Shown: positions 12,490-23,835 of the stretch, one piece after another | Numbering within the stretch: the first letter of the stretch is position 1 | How the letters are laid out: each line of letters begins with the position of its first letter | From: Vigna angularis | Lineage: Eukaryota > Streptophyta > Magnoliopsida > Fabales > Fabaceae | Reading direction: 5' to 3' | Length of the DNA stretch: 64,000 bases | Assembly (NCBI RefSeq): GCF_016808095.1 | Contig: NC_068970.1 | Span: 35,312,630-35,376,629, forward strand | Position numbers and translations under genes: made by a program | The notes under the pieces: model-generated | The model's database searches: none | Told to the model about the DNA's origin: nothing | Seen by the model: only the letters and a program-made list of their open reading frames with translations

Positions 12490-12981
12490 GTTAAAACAAT
12501 TATTGTTAGTATGGTAATTTAGATAATATGAGGCGAATGAGAAATGGTTGGCATCATGTCCTCTATTTGAAATATGTAGTATACCGACATTTCAAAGCAC
12601 AAAAATTGACAAATTTGTGAAAAAGGATGAAATCTGGAGACATATGCGTGGAATAAGAGAAGATTAAGTCCAAACAAGAGAGAAACATATCTATGGTGAT
12701 GTGTTTAATCACTAAAAAATGCAGGCCCGACATCATCCATCTTGTTAGAATGATTTAGTTTGGCTGTGTGTTTGAAAAGTCACTTAGTGGGCTTTTCTTT
12801 GTCCTTTTTACAATCATGTAGAATTTGTTTCTTCTAAGCAATGTGAAGTGCCTCCTCATGTGAGTAGCGTAAAGGTTCTACGAAACCTTAGTGCAAAATA
12901 AGGTTTTTATTATCTAATTACACCATCTTACTATTAAAAAAATCATTTAATTACTCCAGATGACGAACCAATGTTCATACG

Positions 12982-14096
12982 CACTAGTGTAGAAAGGGCT
13001 TTAGACGTCTGTTATTTTGGGCTTTTAACGTCAGATTCTGATCCGACGTCTTTATGGGTTACGTTAATGGGACGTCGGATTACACCAAAACCGACGTCTA
13101 AGGGCACTATAGATGTTGAACATGGCATTAACCAACGTCTACTGCAGCTCGTGTCTTTGGGTAGCGTAGTAGCACCTTCTTCCTTGTTTCCTCATAAGAA
13201 AAGCTTGCGTCTTCTAGACCTCTTATGGCATTTCAACCGAAAACCGAATCTGGGTCCTTGCCTAGTTCCATTCCAACTGCCAATGAAAAAAGAATACGGT
13301 GACATAAGAACTAGGCAAGGACCTAGGTTCGATTTTGGGTTGAAATGCTATAAGAGATCCAAAAGACGCAAGTTTTTCTTACGAGAAAACTAGCAAAGGG
13401 AGAAGGTGCTACTATGCTACCCAAAGACACGAGAAAAACTGCACAAAAACTCATTTTAATCGTTCAAATGGAAGATAATCCATCAAAGACTAATTTAATC
13501 GGAGTAAAAGTAAGTTTAAACGGTTAAAAAGAGATAAAACACACTTAGAAATGCAATGCCGCGGAGAGAAAAGGCGAGGAGGAAGCCGATGAAGTGCGCG
13601 TAACCGCGGGTTCGCGATTTCTGATTTAACAGGAATCAAGATGTCGGTGCCCCAAGTTCCTGACGTCTATTCTCGACTAGACGTCGAGGACCTCAATAAT
13701 ATGACGTCCATTCGATTTAAAGATTAATATTTGCGGTGTATATAAACGTCGGATGTAAGAGGAGCTGACGTCCAAAACAACTTTTCACCTACCCTGTCAG
13801 GCCATTTAGGCGTCGAATGTAAGGGGGACCGACGTCTCAATGACTATCTAGACGTCGGTGTGGTGGGATATGACGTCTAAATGGTGAAAAAAAAGACTTT
13901 TCACATTCTGACACTACCTTTTTGGCGTCTAATTGTACGAACTGACGTGGTTTAAAGTATAGACGTCGAGCCCCCCATGAACCGACATCGCCAAGGCCAA
14001 CTTATTTACCAAAATGCCCCTGATCAATCTTTTACGTTGGATATTGTGGGATCCGACGTCTTAGGGGTGACATTAAAGGTCATTTATGCACTAGTG
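12982..14096. mobile_element. Non-autonomous CACTA (En/Spm-like) element, 1115 bp
   Basis: The element begins CACTAGTGTAGAAA and ends with the inverted TTTATGCACTAGTG. Within about 200 bp of the left end and 450 bp of the right end the hexamer GACGTC or its degenerate forms appears more than fifteen times in both orientations, a typical CACTA subterminal repeat. TAC follows the right end and TAC also lies one base before the left end, so a 3-bp target duplication with one extra base is possible. The interior contains a long inverted repeat (separate entry). The 140-codon frame at 12971-13393 runs through the repeats and is not a credible gene. No transposase domain is present. Confidence 0.8.
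13148..13433. repeat. Large inverted repeat (hairpin) inside the CACTA element
   Basis: The left arm, about 13148-13268 (starting CTCGTGTCTTTGGGTAGC), is complementary to the right arm, about 13308-13433 (ending GCTACCCAAAGACACGAG). The arms are roughly 120 bp, with scattered mismatches and small gaps, around a loop of about 39 bases. A transcript through it would form a long imperfect fold-back of the kind that feeds small-RNA production; that activity is an inference only. Confidence 0.8.
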
Positions 14097-14193
14097 TACT
14101 GTGTTGTAAAAGTCATCACATTTTTACATCCAACATGCATATGACTTAAAATAAACATTTATGGTGGTTCGAGTTAAACTTAAAAACAATAAT

Positions 14194-14198
<5 letters not shown>

Positions 14199-14234
<36 letters not shown>
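14199..14234. repeat. (TA)n microsatellite
   Basis: About 18 uninterrupted TA dinucleotides just downstream of the CACTA element. Confidence 0.95.
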
Positions 14235-14236
<2 letters not shown>

Positions 14237-15474
14237 GATAGTGTGTATTAGTCATCTTTAACATTAGTTTTATCATGTTTAATCGAAAAGTAATAATATT
14301 TTACATCATTTATAAAATTAAAAAGAAAAATAGTCATATTTTGATGTAACGACATAAAATATGACTATTTCGTTTAAAGTTTATTTATTTCGTTTAGTCA
14401 CATTATAAGTATGAAATAAAATATTTATAACTAAAGATTCAATTAAATTATATAATTTTAACTAAAGTTTCTTACACTATAAAAATAATGAATTTTAAGA
14501 GGGGTTATTTTCTGGCGATTATGGAAACCCCAAAAAATTTCCAACTGTTCATAATAGAAACCGTTTATAATTTTTTTTTTATTTTTGAAATAAATTTTCA
14601 AAAATATCTACCCAACTCGTTCCCTTCCCCTAAAATACTTCACGACACATTCCTTTGAAAAATATCCACCACGCCTTCATTTCTGCTCCTAATTTTCCCC
14701 AAACCCTAATTCTCTCTCTCAAATCATTTCTGCCTTCATACATTTTCCTCTAAAAGTTCACCATAATTATTTTTCTCCAAGTCCCTTTCCCGCACCATCT
14801 TCTTGTTGGTCTTCCCCTACGTTGTGTTCGTTGTCGAGGCGTCGAGGCGTTGTGGCTGCGTAGGTCGTGTTCGCTCTCAGAGTTCCTCGCATCTGCGTAG
14901 GTCACTTCATTTTCATTCCATTCATTGATTCGTTTTTCTTCCCGTTCATTTTCACTCTACGTGTTTGAACTTATGATTACTCTCGAAATTGAAACCATAG
15001 AAAAGCACATTTTAGGTTTCTGATTAGTCTTGTGTTTTCTAAGAATATTAATGTATGAGAAGGGTGTGAAGTATAAGGAAGTGAGAGGCGAGGCAAGGCA
15101 AGGGGTGGGAATGATGAATCTCTTGAGCTCTGTTCCAACACAAACAACGAGGAAGCCTTTTGGAACCATGTCTGCACTGTTGGGAGCAGAGGAAGATGTT
15201 CCTCACGGATCTTGTTACACTTAAGAAATTTTAGGAAAACCCAATTCATTTGTTTTGGTTCTGAGGGACTTTCTCATTTTGCTTAGTTTTTGTTTTATTT
15301 TTTGTTTTTCTTTATACCACATCGTTTTGGTTTGAACATGACCGAATGCGTAATGTGTGAGACAGGAAGTGTCTCCATTAACGTCAGGGAGACTGTCTCA
15401 CAACAGTGAACCTTTGAACGGTGGTGCTTCTTTAACTGGAACGAACAGTCCACCAATCTCTCATTCTAACGAGT

Positions 15475-15890
15475 TTGACGATGTTGTCAATAAAAAAAAT
15501 ATCCAGTTCAGATTCATTGGCTCATGCTTTAGGAATCCAAGAGCATTATGGACGCGTTCGCGATCTACGTTTGGGTCCTTGCTTATCTAAAGTCTTTGGA
15601 GTCAAAGCTCGTTCTCATAGTGGATCATCTTCAGTTGCCCCTTCTAATAATGAATTACAAACTCAGGTTAATGAATATTTTATCAATTACTTGGTTTGTT
15701 CCTTTTATGATTAACTTGTTAGGTATAATTTTTCTTACTTTTTAAATAATTTCATCTGTTACAGGTATCTTCATTGACATCACAAGTCAATGACATGACA
15801 TCACAAGTCAATGAAATGAAGGAAATGATAGCAATTATGTTGCAAATTTATCAGGGTCAATTACCTTCAAAGTTTGCCTCATTTCAATAA
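15475..15890 (+). pseudogene. Plant En/Spm-associated transposase, C-terminal fragment
   Basis: The first coding part, 15475-15666, contains [20 protein letters not shown], close to the ALGxxEHxGRVRG motif of the plant transposase family Transposase_24 (Ptta/En/Spm). A GT-AG intron (15667-15764) joins in frame to VSSLTSQVNDMTSQVNEMKE, a short coiled-coil-like tail, and a stop at 15888-15890. The region upstream (15357-15480, with [12 protein letters not shown]) is in another frame, so the gene is frameshifted or truncated. Known members sit next to CACTA transposases; no catalytic transposase domain is present here. Confidence 0.65.
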
Positions 15891-16539
15891 TCGGTAATAA
15901 TTGTTATATTTATTTGTATGATTTTTTTTAAATATATAACCGACTAACTATTATGTTATATTGTAGGTATCTAATTAAGGAAGCGTGCCAAACAATGAAT
16001 GTAATGAAGATGAAGAAAATTAGACATGTATGAACAATTAGTTATGTCTGGATTGATATGCAATGTATGAAGTTTTGAGGAAGCAAATATCACATGTCAT
16101 CCTTTTAGTTGTGTATGTATTGATATGCTAGTATCTTTAAGTGCTTTCCTAAAGCTGCCAAACAAGGGAGGGATCATCCTCATTAGTCCCTGAGCTAGTC
16201 TCCATGTATATTTCATCTTTTGAATCACTTTTCTTGTTAGTCTCTCTTAAATATAGTTCTAATTTTATTATGGCTATTTCTAAATATTAATATGGTTGTT
16301 TCTGATGAATGAGTTTCATTTGTTTTGGATTTTATGGTGCTATCTTGTTCGTTGCCATGTTGACCGAAAATGGTATCTATAATAAGCTTGGTGCAGAGGT
16401 AAGAAATTATGTTTAAATTCTATAATAAAAATTTGAGCATGATTTATGTAGAGAAAACTCAAGTTATTAGCTTTGCAGTGTTATTGATTTTGTATTGGCA
16501 GAATAGTACTAACAGCAACCAACACATTTACATATAAAT

Positions 16540-17110
16540 ATGAATATGAATATATAAAGACTTGTATTGCATAGGAAAAAAATAGTAGAATTTTTTAAAT
16601 ATGAATATGAAATTGTTGCTACAATCCCAGCACTAAAATAAATAATAGGGATGAGGGTCTTGGGCTTATTTTTTCGAAGCCACATCAAATATCCAAGTGC
16701 AGCTAGGGATATGCTCAACACCTGTAAATAGGCAAGGGCAGAAACATTTTAAGTTACACATAATACATATACTACAAACTGCACATGAATTAAGTCGTGT
16801 TTTCACTAATAACATTTACAAACATAGACAAACAATCTCATCATTTAAATGAATGTATAATTAAAAGAAGTTCCAAATTTCAGGAAAATAATACTGATAA
16901 GGACTGTATTTCAGTATTAGAAAGAAAACTAAAAAACTAAAAGGCTATAAACGAAAGGACACACCAAATTCGCATTAGCCTCAAGGCCCTGGAGAATGTA
17001 GTCCCAAGTAAATTCTATTGTGTGGAAATTGGTGATCAAGAAGAACCAGTAGTTCAAGTATCTTTGGGTGGATGCTTTGATGGAATGATTTGGGAAAAAG
17101 ATATATTGAT
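16540..17110 (-). pseudogene. Unrecognised two-exon coding-like fragment, membrane segments
   Basis: On the minus strand, a coding-like block near 17075-16975 reads YLNYWFFLITNFHTIEFTWD, then YILQGLEANANL, and meets a GTGTGT donor at about 16974. A second block begins after ACAG near 16723 and continues in the same phase as VLSISLAALGYLMWLRKNKP, then KTLIPIIYFSAGIVATISYS. The combined peptide has at least two hydrophobic segments with a basic loop. No start codon, stop or further exons could be assigned, and I do not recognise the family. It may be a captured gene fragment within the surrounding transposon-like region or a relic of a local gene. Confidence 0.35.
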
Positions 17111-17136
17111 AAATAAAAATAAAAATTTGAGCTATC

Positions 17137-17446
17137 ACTACATTTTCGACAGTTTTGGAAGAAACCCTTGAAAATAGGGGCAGTTATAAGAAACCCCGGC
17201 TATTCCCTGCGGTTTCTGCAAAACCCCGGCTATTTCCGATTGTTTCTACAAAAAACCCTGACTATATCCGACGATTTTTCAAAAACTCCTGAAATTGCGA
17301 CAGTTTCGTAAAAAACCACCGGTAATGTTTAACGACACTGCTTTTCCCAGAGGTTTTTTCCAATTGCGTGAAACAAATTTTTCAGGGATTAAAACCGCCG
17401 GTAAGACTAAAAATAACTCCTGCAAAAATTATATATTTTTGTAGTA
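17137..17446. repeat. TIR-element subterminal region with GAAACCCCGGCTAT repeats
   Basis: Starts CACTACATTTTCGACAG and ends TTTTTGTAGTA. Between them, AAACCCCGGCTATT-type phrases recur at about 17194, 17221 and, degenerate, 17255, with CCGCCGGTAA/CCACCGGTAA near 17330 and 17395. This is either a small (about 310 bp) CACTA-like element or the right flank of a larger one. Confidence 0.5.
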
Positions 17447-18149
17447 TTATATTATAAATAAAGATAAAAGAAACCTCAAATAATAAAATTAAGTCTAAGT
17501 ACACTTAACTCTTATCAAAAAATGATAAAATTAATTATTAGGTATCTTTATTTTTTTTATTGAAACACTAATAAAGATCCTCACATTGATTTATTAGATA
17601 ATTAACAGAAAAGTAATGGTATAATAAACAAATTTTTAATTAATGAATCTTAATAGTATCATAATAGTCTCTGAAGAACTTTTTTATTTGATTAGTATAG
17701 AATCTGATAGCATTTTAATAAGTAGATATTGATATTCAATATCATAAAATAGACTTATAAGTTTCATTTAATATAAGATATTGAACACGGATGCAAGAGT
17801 AGAGTAATTAGAAAAGGATAGATTTATTTTGTGTTATACGTTTTTTACAAGGCGTTTGAGTTACATGGCAATCAATGAGTATATGCACTCCGGTAATAAT
17901 CCATGTTAATAGCAATTCTAACACATTTTGTCAAGAAGAAAAGTCAAATATACTTTTCTTATTATAAGGAGAAAAAGAAAATATAAATGTTAAGGAGAAA
18001 AACATATTTAAGTTTTATTTTGTAACGTAACTTCTGAAAGGAATATATATATATATATAAAAGTCTTTCAATTTATTTGTGTGATGTCTTCCTATATACA
18101 TACACACATAGATGTATATCTACATTATCTTTATTATCTTTCTTAAAAC
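17447..18149. other. Intergenic; includes the probable 3'UTR of the first NPF gene
   Basis: AT-rich sequence downstream of the minus-strand transporter stop at 18150. No gene is seen. A short (AT)n run is at 18045-18058. Confidence 0.6.
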
Positions 18150-19343
18150 TTAGGGTTTGTGAGATCCAAGCTCCACTTGGTGAGTTTCATCATTGAAGTC
18201 CACACTTCCCTTGTACTGATATCTTCTAGCAACAAATATAAAAAAGAACAGGTTGAAGGTGGCTAACACTGCTATAAGATAGTAAAAGTAGTCTATTCTG
18301 CCAGCATTTATATCATTTGTCAACCAATCTGGGTGGCTAGATTTTCTTGTACTGTGATGAACCACATTCACTATTATGGTGCTCACATAGTTAGCAACAG
18401 CAAAAGAACAGGAAAACAAGGAATTGCCAATGCTTCTCATATGTTCAGGAAATTGTCTGTTGAAGAACTCAATTTGTCCTATTATATTGAATGCCTCACA
18501 GAGCCCCATAAGGATCAAGTGTGGAGCCAGCCAAAAGACTGACATGGGAGCAATTCCAAGTGGTGTTGGATTTGAATTTGCTGAATCCCTTCTCAGTTTT
18601 TCAACCATGCCAGCAACAACCATGGAAAGAATAGAGAAAACCATGCCAATTCCAATTCTTAGGAGTAGAGTGATGCCCCCTTCATGGTTGGTAATTTTTC
18701 TGAGCTTTGGCACTAAGAATCTGTCATAGAATGGGAGCCACAAAGCTATGGTGATTAATGATATGACTGTCACTGAACCAGCTGGGACTTGGAAGTTGGG
18801 TCCCAGGTGTCTGTTCATTTTCATTGCTTGTGACACAGTAAATGTCCCTTGTTGTACCATGGAAACGAGACTAAGGATCCCTGCTGCCCAAATTGGGATA
18901 ATTCTGACTAAGCATTTCACCTCTTCTACTTTTTGGATGCTAACCAGCCTCCATCTATTCACTATGGTCCCATCTGTGTTTAACTCACCTTCCATTATTA
19001 AAGCAGCTTTGTTCAAGGCCCTAGCAAAATCCAAGTATCAACATAAGTTCACTATGTTAATTAGTATTTTAATGCTTGTTTACAGATTAATTAAAGTAGA
19101 AAAGGTAAATCATAAAATTTACTTTTAAATCTGTGCGGTATTGTTAATTTAGTCTTTGTAAGAAAAAAAAATGGTTTTCTTAAATAGATATTAGTTTCTG
19201 TAAAGTATTAATAGATATTATTATATTATAAAGCGAATTGCTTTTTCGTGTAGAAGTTTGTTAAAATAATTGAGGTTTTGAAAGCAATTAGTAGACATCT
19301 TTCATGATATTCATGGCACATAACAACTATAATCATTGGGCAA

Positions 19344-19409
<66 letters not shown>

Positions 19410-21941
19410 TAAAAACATAAGAGAAGTTCCTCCACCACATGTATAAAAGTTTTGCTAATGGAACTCAAATGAAGATTTTAGTCTTAATGACAGCAACGTT
19501 TCTGACCTGAATTGTTTGGTTAAAGGCAGCTTTGACACAACGGTGGTCCCAGTAAGTGGAGGATCATAGAAAAACCCTTCTTGCTTCTCCTCACTCATTG
19601 GAAACCTGAGTTTTCTCTTTCTATAAGCAGCCATTAGAACTTGAGCAACACCAGAAAAAACGCTTCCTTCAGGCTTCACACGTACATAAAGGTTTGTTCC
19701 CACAAAGAACATGATTATGGAGCAGAGCATGCAGAGAGTAGGTATCCCAAACCCGATTTTCCAGCTGATAGAGTCTTGGATGTAGACCACCACTGTCTGA
19801 GTGACCAGAAGGACCATGGTGAATGTGGTGTAGTACCAGTTGAAGAAGCTGTTGATCCCTTTCTTCCCTTCTTCAGTCGTTGGATCAAATTGGTCAACAC
19901 CAAATGGGATGCTGCATGGTCTAACCCCAGAAGAACCTATGGTTAAACAGCATAGTCCCAAAATCAACACACCCATTTGAGAATTGCTTGCCCTAACACA
20001 CTTCCCAGATGCCAGTTCCTCAGGGCTACAAGATGGAGGGTGCAACTGTGGTAACCATGATGTTAAAGTCACCACCACCATCCCCTGTTGCGAAACATTC
20101 CATTCAAATATATTATACCAAAAAAAATAAAATATAAAAAGAAGTAGAAGTGATTATGCATTATCATAAACTTTAAAAACTAGAATTATTAAATGCATGA
20201 AAAATTTGTGTTCGTACAGTGCACCTGTCTGTATGATGCTTGCTTTGCACATTTTTCCTTATAATAAATAATACGAAAAATAGTCACCTTCAACATTTAA
20301 TGCTAACGCAGGTAGGACATGTGGGTGTTTATGAAATTTGTCGTTCATATATGAAATTGATTATTGAATAAACTAGAATTGCATAATAGTTGTACGAAAT
20401 CAATCAAATTTGAGAAAGGAAAACAACTAGTGAAATGGTAGCTCTGAGGGACTGTTAAAGAATTTTTATGACTTTAGAAAACAAGAAAACCACGTTTGAT
20501 TGTCTCCCAAATTATTTAATTATTTTTTTTTCAATCATAACAATATTTGACTACATGTATTTATTTAAAAAAATATTTTAACACATATTTTAACAACATT
20601 TTATATATTATGCGAAAATATTGTCCAAAAATGTATGTTAATATAATTGTTCTATTATTAGGTTGATTGAATGGCACATGCATAACTTCCTCTTATATCG
20701 AAGCCTACAAAAAAAGGCGAGGTGAGTAAATGTGCAAGTTGTATTAAATTTAGACCTAAAAAGAAAAGTTGTATAAAGTTTTGTTTTTTATTCTGAAAAA
20801 TATGAGAGAGCTTACCAAAAGGGTACCAAATGATGCAAAAGCTATGGTCCGGAAACGACCAACATAGGCGTCAGAAATGAAGGCACCAACTAGTGGGGCA
20901 AAGTTTGTGATCCCAAACCATAAACTCAGAATGTTAGAAGCAGTAACTTGGTCCAAATGAAGTTCTCTTGTCAAATACACCATAAAGTTCGCAAATAAAC
21001 CAAACACTGCCAACCTCTCAAAAGTTTCATTCCCTGCAACGTTAACCAAAATCCAACAAAAAACAATAATTGATTATCAGTATTTTACTGGGAAGAGTCT
21101 TTGTAGTTTAATGATTTTCTTAAGTTATTTTCTAATTTGAGCTTCAGTTCTATGTAAGAGTTTCACTCAAAGTCACTTCTCCTCTCTTAAACATAGGATA
21201 ATGATAATTGCTTTATACACTGCTAAATTTGTCTGTAATTATGGTAGTTTTAAAAAATTATTATCATAAGGAGAGAAAGTGATAACAAAATTATTACATT
21301 CTTAAATTTTCCAGATAAGAGAGTAAAAAGGAGACAGTTCATAATGTTTATGAATTAAAACAATTACAAGTATTAGTAAGAAAACAACTAATGTAAGAAA
21401 TTATTAGACAAGAATCTTAAAAAAAAGACAAATGAATTAGAACAGTGTTTTCTAAAATATAAGGTAGAAGAAGTATAAATTATTGAGTTGAATCTCTTAA
21501 GTGAAGTTTTGTACTAAGTTTTGGTTTTTTAAAATTGTGTGATTAAACTCAATTGGAATTGTGTAGTTAAGAACTCTCTACTATCTTTCTCTTGCTATCT
21601 GAGACAGACTGTAGTTGTATCTTAATTGAAAAGAGTGTGAATATATATGCATGAAGGAATGAAGTAGTGGAGAGAAAATCATATGTAGCAAGATAAAAAA
21701 AGAGAAGTAGACCTAAAATAAAAGTTATGGCCTTCCATCCTCCACGCTTCTTCTTGCGGTTGGTATGTGGTAATTCAGAAGCGGCTTTAGGAAGGTTTCT
21801 GAGGGTTGGCTCCATTTTTACAGATGGTGAAAAACATGAAGAAATGCATCTTCCAAGCGACCAAGAAGGAGTATTATCATGGTCATGAGTACCCAACATC
21901 TTTTCACTATTTCTCACTTGTTTGGTTGTCTTGGCCGACAT
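18150..21941 (-). CDS. NPF2.13-like: NRT1/PTR family transporter, NPF2.13 (NRT1.7)-like
   Basis: Proton-coupled NPF/POT membrane transporter; relatives move nitrate, and NRT1.7 loads nitrate into source-leaf phloem. Substrate here is inferred. Exons on the minus strand are 21941-21713, 21033-20816, 20084-19507 and 19020-18150, all GT-AG, with phases 1, 0 and 2; the product is 631 aa. GNETFERL supplies the TM1 ExxER proton-coupling motif (residues 79-83). Other typical NPF segments are GAFISDAYVGRFRTIAFASF, VRPCSIPFGVDQFD, NWYYTTFTMVLLVTQT, a large loop with KRKLRFP, WRLVSIQKVEEVKCL, and PEHMRSIGNSLF near the C-terminus. Exon 4 and exon 3 follow Arabidopsis NRT1.7 closely. The start is uncertain: ATG at 21941 gives the longest frame but has a weak context, while ATG at 21815 (AAAATGG) has a strong context and gives 589 aa. 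An out-of-frame ATG at 21948 opens an 11-codon uORF. Tandem partner at 29772-31975. Confidence 0.93.
19346..19401. repeat. (TA)n microsatellite in intron 3 of the first NPF gene
   Basis: About 28 TA dinucleotides within the 486-bp intron 19021-19506; likely length-polymorphic. Confidence 0.95.
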
Positions 21942-22020
21942 CGGCGCATTCCAAAATGTTCTGTATCTGAGTGTTATAACTAGGTTTTGGTGGATGAAAT
22001 TGCTGAGGAACAAGACCCAT

Positions 22021-22027
22021 ATTTATA
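22021..22027 (-). promoter_or_regulatory. TATA box of the first NPF gene
   Basis: The minus strand reads GCATATAAATATG. Initiation about 30 bases downstream (near 21995) would give a leader of roughly 55 nt to the ATG at 21941 or 180 nt to the ATG at 21815. Assignment is positional. Confidence 0.5.
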
Positions 22028-22129
22028 TGCAAAAAACAAAGATATGTCTGAACGGTGCTGTGGGGCAACATTGCATATGGTGCTGAATTTCTAATAAATC
22101 TATACTCAGAAATACTCTTTTCCACTATA

Positions 22130-23018
22130 ACTATTTATGATCTCATGCCCCCTCAATATTTATGATATTACATGTATATATATAAATTTCATAACGAGAA
22201 ACATTTTTCGAAAATTTAAACATAAGAAATAACTAACATTTCATAAATTTAAAAATTGAAATATTAAATTTATCAATTCAAAAGTACATATACCAGAAAC
22301 GTAATTTTCTCTTATGATAATTGCGTAACGTGTTTGTCATCATGAGTAGTGGAGTGGGGTGAGGGGGACCAAGTTCTTCCAATTTGTATCCCTCGTCACA
22401 AAGTTACACATTCAAATGTGATGAACCAATTTGCTTTAACAACCTTAGGTCATTCCAAATATTTACAAAAGAAAAAAGGCGCCAAGTCGTTAGTCTAAAA
22501 ATCACTGAGAAAAAATGTTTTATTCAAAAAATTTCAGCTTTTAACTTTGTAGAAGACCCGTGATTGACTTGATTGTAAATGGAAATAAAATAGAGTTGTC
22601 TACGTAACATCTAATAAAAAATTACATTTTAGACGTGACATTGGTTTAAACACAAAATCTTTCTATAAACTACATTTTTAGAGTTATGGAACTTCTCTCC
22701 AGGAGCTTTTCTCATGTGTTCATCTATTTGAATATCAGAGATCGCTTAAGTAATAACAACAACTAGATCTTCAAGTCTACCTGATTGGTTTCTTCAAAAG
22801 AGTAAGTTAGTTTATACTATTTTTCTTTGATCTTTCTTGTTTCCTTTGCGTACAAACCGTAGTATTTTTGCATGTGTCATCTGAGTCTTTTATAAGACTA
22901 TCTGCTGATCAGTGATTCTAATGGTATACCTTGATCATGTTTATGTGATTGTGGGTGCAGATAGAATTCTTTGAACTGGTGGAGTCGTCTTAGCTCTTGT
23001 AGAGCAGTTGGATCCTCT
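22130..23018. other. Intergenic, upstream of the first NPF gene
   Basis: AT-rich sequence. No gene recognised; probably promoter region plus spacer. Confidence 0.5.
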
Positions 23019-23730
23019 CACTAATGCAAAAACAGCGTATAACGTCACGCATTCAACGTCTAACTACTTAATAGCCAACATTAAAAATGACCGGTGACAA
23101 TTTTGTAAATAATTCCAATTATTAAACGTCGTTTAGAATTATAATTCGACGTAAAAAGATATAAAACGTCGAATGTCTCAGCGTTAGACGTCAAAAGGTT
23201 AGTGAATTCAATAAAACTTTTCTCGAACGAAGTTTGACGACCCTCTTCTCTGCTCAAACTTTTCTCGAACAAAGTTTGACGACCATCACATGTAATCTTT
23301 CTTTCATTTGATACAAATGCATGTTAATTAACTACTTTAGGTATGATTTTCGTTTTGTTTTCACAGATTATTTTCGTGTTCTTGTTTTTCATAGGCACAT
23401 TCTGCTTTCTCTCTCACTAGTGGCAACACTTTATTTTGATGAACCCACCTTTTGAAGGTTAGTTTTCATTTTGGTTTTGAAGAACTTATTTGTTGAACTT
23501 GTTTGTTGTTTGTTATTGTTATTTGTTGTTGATTCTATATTACCCTCATAGTTTTGATTTTCAGGTCTCGTAGAGTTGTAAAAAAGGATTACAATTAATT
23601 AAAAAAATATATAAAAAAACTTATTAACGTCGTATGATGTCAATTTAACCTCTCTCAATATGACGTCGTTCTCGAATTCGACGTGAAAGGCCAAAAATAT
23701 TTGACGTTGTACTTTGGTTTTGTACTAGTG
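23019..23730. mobile_element. Second CACTA-type element, about 712 bp
   Basis: Starts CACTAATGCAAAAAC and ends, inverted, GGTTTTGTACTAGTG. ACGTC/GACGT motifs are dense in both flanks (for example 23042, 23057, 23128, 23146, 23166, 23187, 23626, 23661, 23680), the same subterminal motif class as the element at 12982-14096, suggesting one family. Near 23217-23287 a CTCGAAC(G/A)AAGTTTGACGACC phrase is directly repeated. The 3-bp target duplication is not evident, so the boundaries are approximate. No transposase is encoded. Confidence 0.6.
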
Positions 23731-23835
23731 TTTGTAAGGTAAGGGAAGTTAAATACCTTGCTTTAAGTTTTAAGTAATTTGATAACATGAGTTGGCATGT
23801 TTAAGTTGAATTAAATGTGTTGATAGGGGGAGCTA

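Larger units (their letters stand above)
14475..17446. mobile_element. Possible larger CACTA-like element with transposase remnant
   Basis: Position 14475 starts CACTATAAAAATAATGAATTTT...GGGGTTATTTT. The minus-strand reading from 17446 starts TACTACAAAAATATATAATTTT...AGGAGTTATTTT, so the two resemble each other as decayed inverted termini. A plant transposase C-terminal fragment lies between them at 15475-15890. However, a CACTACATTTTCGACAG sequence at 17137 could instead be the left end of a separate element of about 310 bp ending at 17446. Boundaries are therefore uncertain and no target-site duplication was confirmed. Confidence 0.4.

Noticed and set aside
12971..13393. 140-codon open frame as a gene
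   Set aside because: It starts outside the CACTA element and runs through its terminus, subterminal repeats and one hairpin arm.
15030..15249. Overlapping frames on both strands near the transposase fragment
   Set aside because: No recognisable motif or splice link to the transposase exon; likely leader or transposon sequence.
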